DNA of 64,000 nucleotides. It comes from Planctomycetota bacterium (GTDB taxonomy: Bacteria > Planctomycetota > SZUA-567 > H5-PLA8). The stretch covers positions 1-64,000 of the forward strand of contig JAKLKQ010000012.1 of NCBI GenBank assembly GCA_023150555.1, written 5' to 3'. This document shows, in pieces, positions 61,382 to 64,000 of this stretch (position 1 is the stretch's first letter; the number at the start of each line of letters is the position of its first letter). The translations under genes were made by a program, and so were the position numbers. The notes beneath the pieces are model-generated. The model did no database searches. It had not been told where the DNA came from and worked only from the letters and a program-made list of their open reading frames with translations.

Positions 61382-61684
61382 ATGAAAAGTAGATGCTGCC
61401 CCCACCCGACCGGCGCCCGCACCAACCACGTCGAAGCCTTCAAGGCGCTGGCCCACATCGACCGGCTGCGCACCTTCTTCGCCCTCGTGCGGGCGCGCAA
61501 GGAGATGCCCGCCGGCGCCGTCCAGCGCGCCGTCGGCCTGCCCGCGCCGTCGGTCAGCCGCCACCTGGACCAGCTGCGGCGCGCGGGGCTGATCGCCAGC
61601 CGGCGCCGGGAGCGCAACATCCTGTACCGCGTCCGTCCCGAGATGGTCTCGGATCTCGTACGCCTGCTGACGGCCTGCTGTTGA
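61382..61684 (+). CDS. ArsR/SmtB-family metalloregulator
   Basis: A 100-residue winged-helix repressor: VEAFKALAHIDRLRTFFALV, recognition region 'VGLPAPSVSRHLDQLRRAGLIASRRRERNILYRV'. Cys pairs sit at both ends (C5-C6 in MKSRCCPH and C99-C100 at the C-terminus) and are the likely As(III)/methylarsenite site, similar to other ArsR proteins that use terminal Cys. It is 27 bp upstream of the arsI-like gene and has its own promoter. Autoregulation is expected for the family. Confidence 0.88.
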   Translation: MKSRCCPHPTGARTNHVEAFKALAHIDRLRTFFALVRARKEMPAGAVQRAVGLPAPSVSRHLDQLRRAGLIASRRRERNILYRVRPEMVSDLVRLLTACC

Positions 61685-61711
61685 AGAACATTTGACCGAA
61701 AGGAGCACGCC

Positions 61712-62146
61712 ATGACTTCGTTGGTGCACCTGCACTTCCACGTTCGGGACCTGAAGGCGAGCCGCGCGTTCTACGAGAAGTTCCTGGGCGCCCGGCCCGT
61801 GAAGGCCCTCGACGACTACGTAAAGTTCCTGCCCAGCATCGCGCCCATCAACCTGGCGCTCACGCCGGCCAAGGAAGGCGCGCCCTCCTCGCCCGCGGGC
61901 CACCTGGGCATCCAGGTCGAGACCCCGCATGCGGTGCAGGAGCACCTGACGCGCGTGAAGGCGGCGGGGCTGGATGTGCGCGAGGAGCAGGGCGTCAACT
62001 GCTGCCACGCCAACCAGGACAAGTTCTGGGTGCAGGATCCCGACGGCCGCGCCTGGGAGATCTACCACCTCAACTACGACCTGCCGGCGAAGGCCGAGAG
62101 CAAGAGCGGCGCGTGCTGCGCCGACGCGCTCTGCCCGGGCTCGTGA
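61712..62146 (+). CDS. arsI: ArsI/CadI-family C-As lyase (VOC fold)
   Basis: A 144-residue vicinal-oxygen-chelate enzyme. It matches ArsI: LHFHVRDLKASRAFYEKFLGARPVK, NLALTP, the iron ligand H64 (AGHLGIQVE), the substrate Cys pair C97-C98 (VNCCHANQDKFWVQDPDG) and E116 (AWEIYHL). ArsI is an Fe(II)-dependent dioxygenase that cleaves the carbon-arsenic bond of methylarsenite. CadI relatives share the fold and bind cadmium. The Cys-rich tail (GACCADALCPG) is also typical. Its ArsR neighbour supports an arsenical role. GAAAGGAG precedes the ATG. Confidence 0.88.
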   Translation: MTSLVHLHFHVRDLKASRAFYEKFLGARPVKALDDYVKFLPSIAPINLALTPAKEGAPSSPAGHLGIQVETPHAVQEHLTRVKAAGLDVREEQGVNCCHANQDKFWVQDPDGRAWEIYHLNYDLPAKAESKSGACCADALCPGS

Positions 62147-62196
62147 CCACGCGGCCGCGTCTGGCGGACCGGCTTAGGCGGGGATAGACTGACCCG

Positions 62197-63219
62197 ATGC
62201 GGCGCCTGGAGATTCCCGCCTCGCTGCGCGGCTTGCGCAGCCGCATGCGCCGGCGCCTCGAGCAGCCCGAAGAAGCCGAGCGCCCGCCGAGGGAGCACCT
62301 GCGCCCCGAGTTCCTCGCGGGTTTGAAGCGCCTCGACCTGCGCGCCAAGCTGCTGCTGCAGGGCTTCCTGCAGGGCGTGCACCCCACGCGGCGGCGCGGC
62401 TTCAGCGCAGAGTTCAGCGACTACCGCACCTTCGTGCCCGGCGACGACCCGCGCTGGATGGATTGGCGCGTCTACGCGCGCACCGACCGCCTGTACGTGA
62501 AGCGCTTCGAGGCCGAGTCCGCGCTGCGCGCGACGCTGGTGCTCGACGCGAGCGCGTCCATGGGCTACCGGTCGCCTGCGAGCGGCAGCTACGGCGCGCC
62601 TGCCTTCACGAAGCTGGGCTACGCGGTGACGCTGGCCGCGGCCTTCGCGTACCTCTTGCAGTACCAGCGCGACCGCTTGGGCCTGCTGGCCATCGGCGGC
62701 GCGGAGGATAAGGCCAAGAACGCGCCGCCTTCGAGCGCCGGCTGCCACCTGCCGCCGCGTTCGTCGCGCAATCACGTGCTGCGCGTCTTGCAGGCGCTCA
62801 GCGCGCTGCGTTCCGGGGGCGACGCCGGCGTTCCGTCCGCGCTGGAAGCCTTCGCCGCGCGCGAACGCCGCCGCGGCCTAATCATGCTCTTCACCGACGC
62901 GCTGTGCCACCGCGCGCCGCTGCTGGAAGCCTTGAAGCGCCTGAAGCACCGCGGCCACGACGTGATCGTCTTCCAGATCTGGGACCCCGGCGAACTCGAT
63001 CCGGTCGTCCCCCCGGGGGTCTCGTTCCGCGACCCCGAGACCGGCGCGAAGTTCGCGCCGCTTCCACGCGAGGAGTACGACCGGCGCGTGCAGGAGCACC
63101 TCGCCGAGTTGCGCCGCGGCTGCCTGGCCGTGCCCGCAGAGTACCAGTTTCTGCAGACGACGACGCCCTTTGACCGCGCGCTGCTGCGCTTCCTGACGCT
63201 TCGGAAAAAGAAGCATTAA
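62197..63219 (+). CDS. DUF58 / VWA-like protein (MoxR partner)
   Basis: A 340-residue cytoplasmic protein. The DUF58 core is 'RRGFSAEFSDYRTFVPGDDPRWMDWRVYARTDRLYVKRFEAES' (about 67-110), followed by a VWA-like domain with D-x-S-x-S (LVLDASASMGY) and 'RRGLIMLFTDALCHRAPLLEALKRLKHRGHDVIVFQIWDPGELDP'. DUF58 proteins normally follow moxR directly. Here the VWA-DUF4159 gene and the arsenic pair lie between. Its stop codon overlaps a dispersed inverted repeat. Confidence 0.93.
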   Translation: MRRLEIPASLRGLRSRMRRRLEQPEEAERPPREHLRPEFLAGLKRLDLRAKLLLQGFLQGVHPTRRRGFSAEFSDYRTFVPGDDPRWMDWRVYARTDRLYVKRFEAESALRATLVLDASASMGYRSPASGSYGAPAFTKLGYAVTLAAAFAYLLQYQRDRLGLLAIGGAEDKAKNAPPSSAGCHLPPRSSRNHVLRVLQALSALRSGGDAGVPSALEAFAARERRRGLIMLFTDALCHRAPLLEALKRLKHRGHDVIVFQIWDPGELDPVVPPGVSFRDPETGAKFAPLPREEYDRRVQEHLAELRRGCLAVPAEYQFLQTTTPFDRALLRFLTLRKKKH

Positions 63220-63365
63220 CCACAGAGGACACAGAGACCGCGGAGAAGGGATCCCTGATTTTTTCGTGCACTGGATTTCCGGCTTAACCGACTGTTTGAA
63301 GAAAATGTCCTGCCCACTCTTCCATTGAAGAATCGTTCTCCGTGCGCTCTGTGTCCTCTGTGGTT
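63218..63365. repeat. 19-bp inverted repeat between convergent genes
   Basis: AACCACAGAGGACACAGAG (63218-63236) is exactly complementary to CTCTGTGTCCTCTGTGGTT (63347-63365), with 110 bp between. The outer end overlaps the DUF58 stop codon and the other lies 6 bp from the RNase R stop. It belongs to the same dispersed family as 59747-59870, and a fragment (TTCTCTGCGTGCTCAGCGATCTCGGCGGTTA) occurs at 8120-8150. Confidence 0.75.
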
Positions 63366-63372
63366 AGAGCTT

Positions 63373-64000
63373 TTAGACGATTTGGAGATTGACCTGCCGG
63401 CGGCCCAGGTCGATGTGGATCACGCGCACGGAGACCTTGTCGCCCAGGCGGAAGCTGCGCCCGCGGCGCTGGCCCTGCAGCAGGTGCTGTTCCTCGTAGT
63501 ATTCGTACCAGTCGTCGTCGAGGTCCTGCATGCGCACCATGCCCTCGACGTAGCAATCCTGCATCTCGACGAAGAGCCCGAACTCGCGCACGCCGGTGAT
63601 CACGCCGGGGTGCGCGTCGCGCATGTGCGAACGCAGGTACTCGATGCGCCGCACCTTCTTGACTTCCTCCTCGGCGGCGGCCGCGTCGCGTTCGCGCTTG
63701 CTGCAGTGCGCGGCCAGCGCGTAGAGCTTGCTCAGGCGCGCGAAGTGCTGCGCGCCCTGTTCACCGCCGCCGCGCTTCCTGCCGCGCTGGGGCAACGCCT
63801 TCTCGCCGGGCTCGAAGCGTTCGTCCAGTGCGCGGTGCACGACCAGGTCGGGGTAACGGCGGATGGGGCTGGTGAAGTGCAGGTAGCGCGAGAAATTCAG
63901 CGCGAAGTGCGGCTTGCACTCGGCGTTGTAGCGCGCTTGCTTGAGGCTCGTCAGCAGGGCCAGGTGCACGGCGTGCTGGTAGGGCTTGCCGCGCACCTTG
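63373..64000 (-). CDS. rnr: Ribonuclease R (3' part; runs off the right edge)
   Basis: The last 207 or more residues of an RNase II/R-family 3'-5' exoribonuclease. It shows the family box FSRYLHFTSPIRRYPDLVVHRAL near the end of the RNB domain, a short linker helix (EEVKKVRRIEYL), and the C-terminal S1 domain (GVITGVREFGLFVEMQDCYVEGMVRM ... GDKVSVRVIHIDLGRRQVNLQIV). The S1 domain with VNLQIV end and no basic tail is close to a shortened RNase R. The N-terminal cold-shock and catalytic Asp regions lie beyond 64000. Confidence 0.9.
   Translation of the reverse strand, partial: KVRGKPYQHAVHLALLTSLKQARYNAECKPHFALNFSRYLHFTSPIRRYPDLVVHRALDERFEPGEKALPQRGRKRGGGEQGAQHFARLSKLYALAAHCSKRERDAAAAEEEVKKVRRIEYLRSHMRDAHPGVITGVREFGLFVEMQDCYVEGMVRMQDLDDDWYEYYEEQHLLQGQRRGRSFRLGDKVSVRVIHIDLGRRQVNLQIV

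Overview
This is a GC-rich window (roughly two-thirds G+C by eye) from a Gram-negative-type bacterial chromosome. It contains one tRNA and no rRNA, prophage or CRISPR array. The gene families resemble the Planctomycetota/Lentisphaerota (PVC) and related uncultured lineages. They include PQQ-type beta-propeller secreted proteins, a large Ser/Thr kinase with an extracytoplasmic repeat region, an ECF sigma factor fused to a membrane-anchored domain, NHL and right-handed beta-helix secreted proteins, a phytanoyl-CoA-type dioxygenase, and MoxR/DUF58/VWA-DUF4159 genes. The phylum is an inference from family content; no marker gene in the window fixes it.

Layout. 1-650: repeat-rich intergenic DNA. 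0.65-12 kb: M20 peptidase, Ser/Thr kinase, two-propeller PQQ-like protein, RecN and a membrane-anchored DUF3108-like protein. 12-20 kb: MDR dehydrogenase, aldo/keto reductase, a secreted protein, then a minus-strand operon of a lipoprotein, an MMPL/RND transporter and a LolA-like protein. 20-29 kb: an unexplained 0.7 kb spacer, a small secreted protein, an MBL hydrolase, tRNA-Ser(GGA), a beta-helix lipoprotein, a CorA-like membrane protein, and a GntR regulator translationally next to an NHL-repeat protein. 29-33 kb: a transmembrane ECF sigma factor overlapping a secreted papain-like protease. 33-40.8 kb: AraC regulator, PhyH dioxygenase, TPR protein, a deaminase-fold protein that has lost its active site, an ABC permease with a LysM-like insert, a FAD oxidoreductase and a frameshifted glycosyltransferase. 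40.9-49.8 kb: SurA-like chaperone, dimeric dUTPase, PQQ-like protein, M23-PKD protein, a Val-Pro repeat protein, a secreted protein and a trypsin-LysM protease. 50-55 kb: a gingipain-type (C25) protease followed by PqqD-like, HPr-kinase-like and small-peptide genes. 55-58 kb: three minus-strand membrane proteins, one with a sharp internal composition break. 58-64 kb: unexplained spacer DNA, a MoxR / VWA-DUF4159 / DUF58 set interrupted by an arsR-arsI pair, and the 3' end of an RNase R gene.

Much of the content is directed at the cell envelope: lipoproteins, periplasmic folding, peptidoglycan-binding and lytic domains, and three unrelated secreted proteases. The best candidate for an undescribed system is the PqqD-like / HprK-like / small-peptide cassette at 53.4-55.1 kb, perhaps with the adjacent C25 protease. 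The sigma-protease pair at 29-33 kb is the second candidate. All calls rest on reading motifs in the translations; no database search was run.
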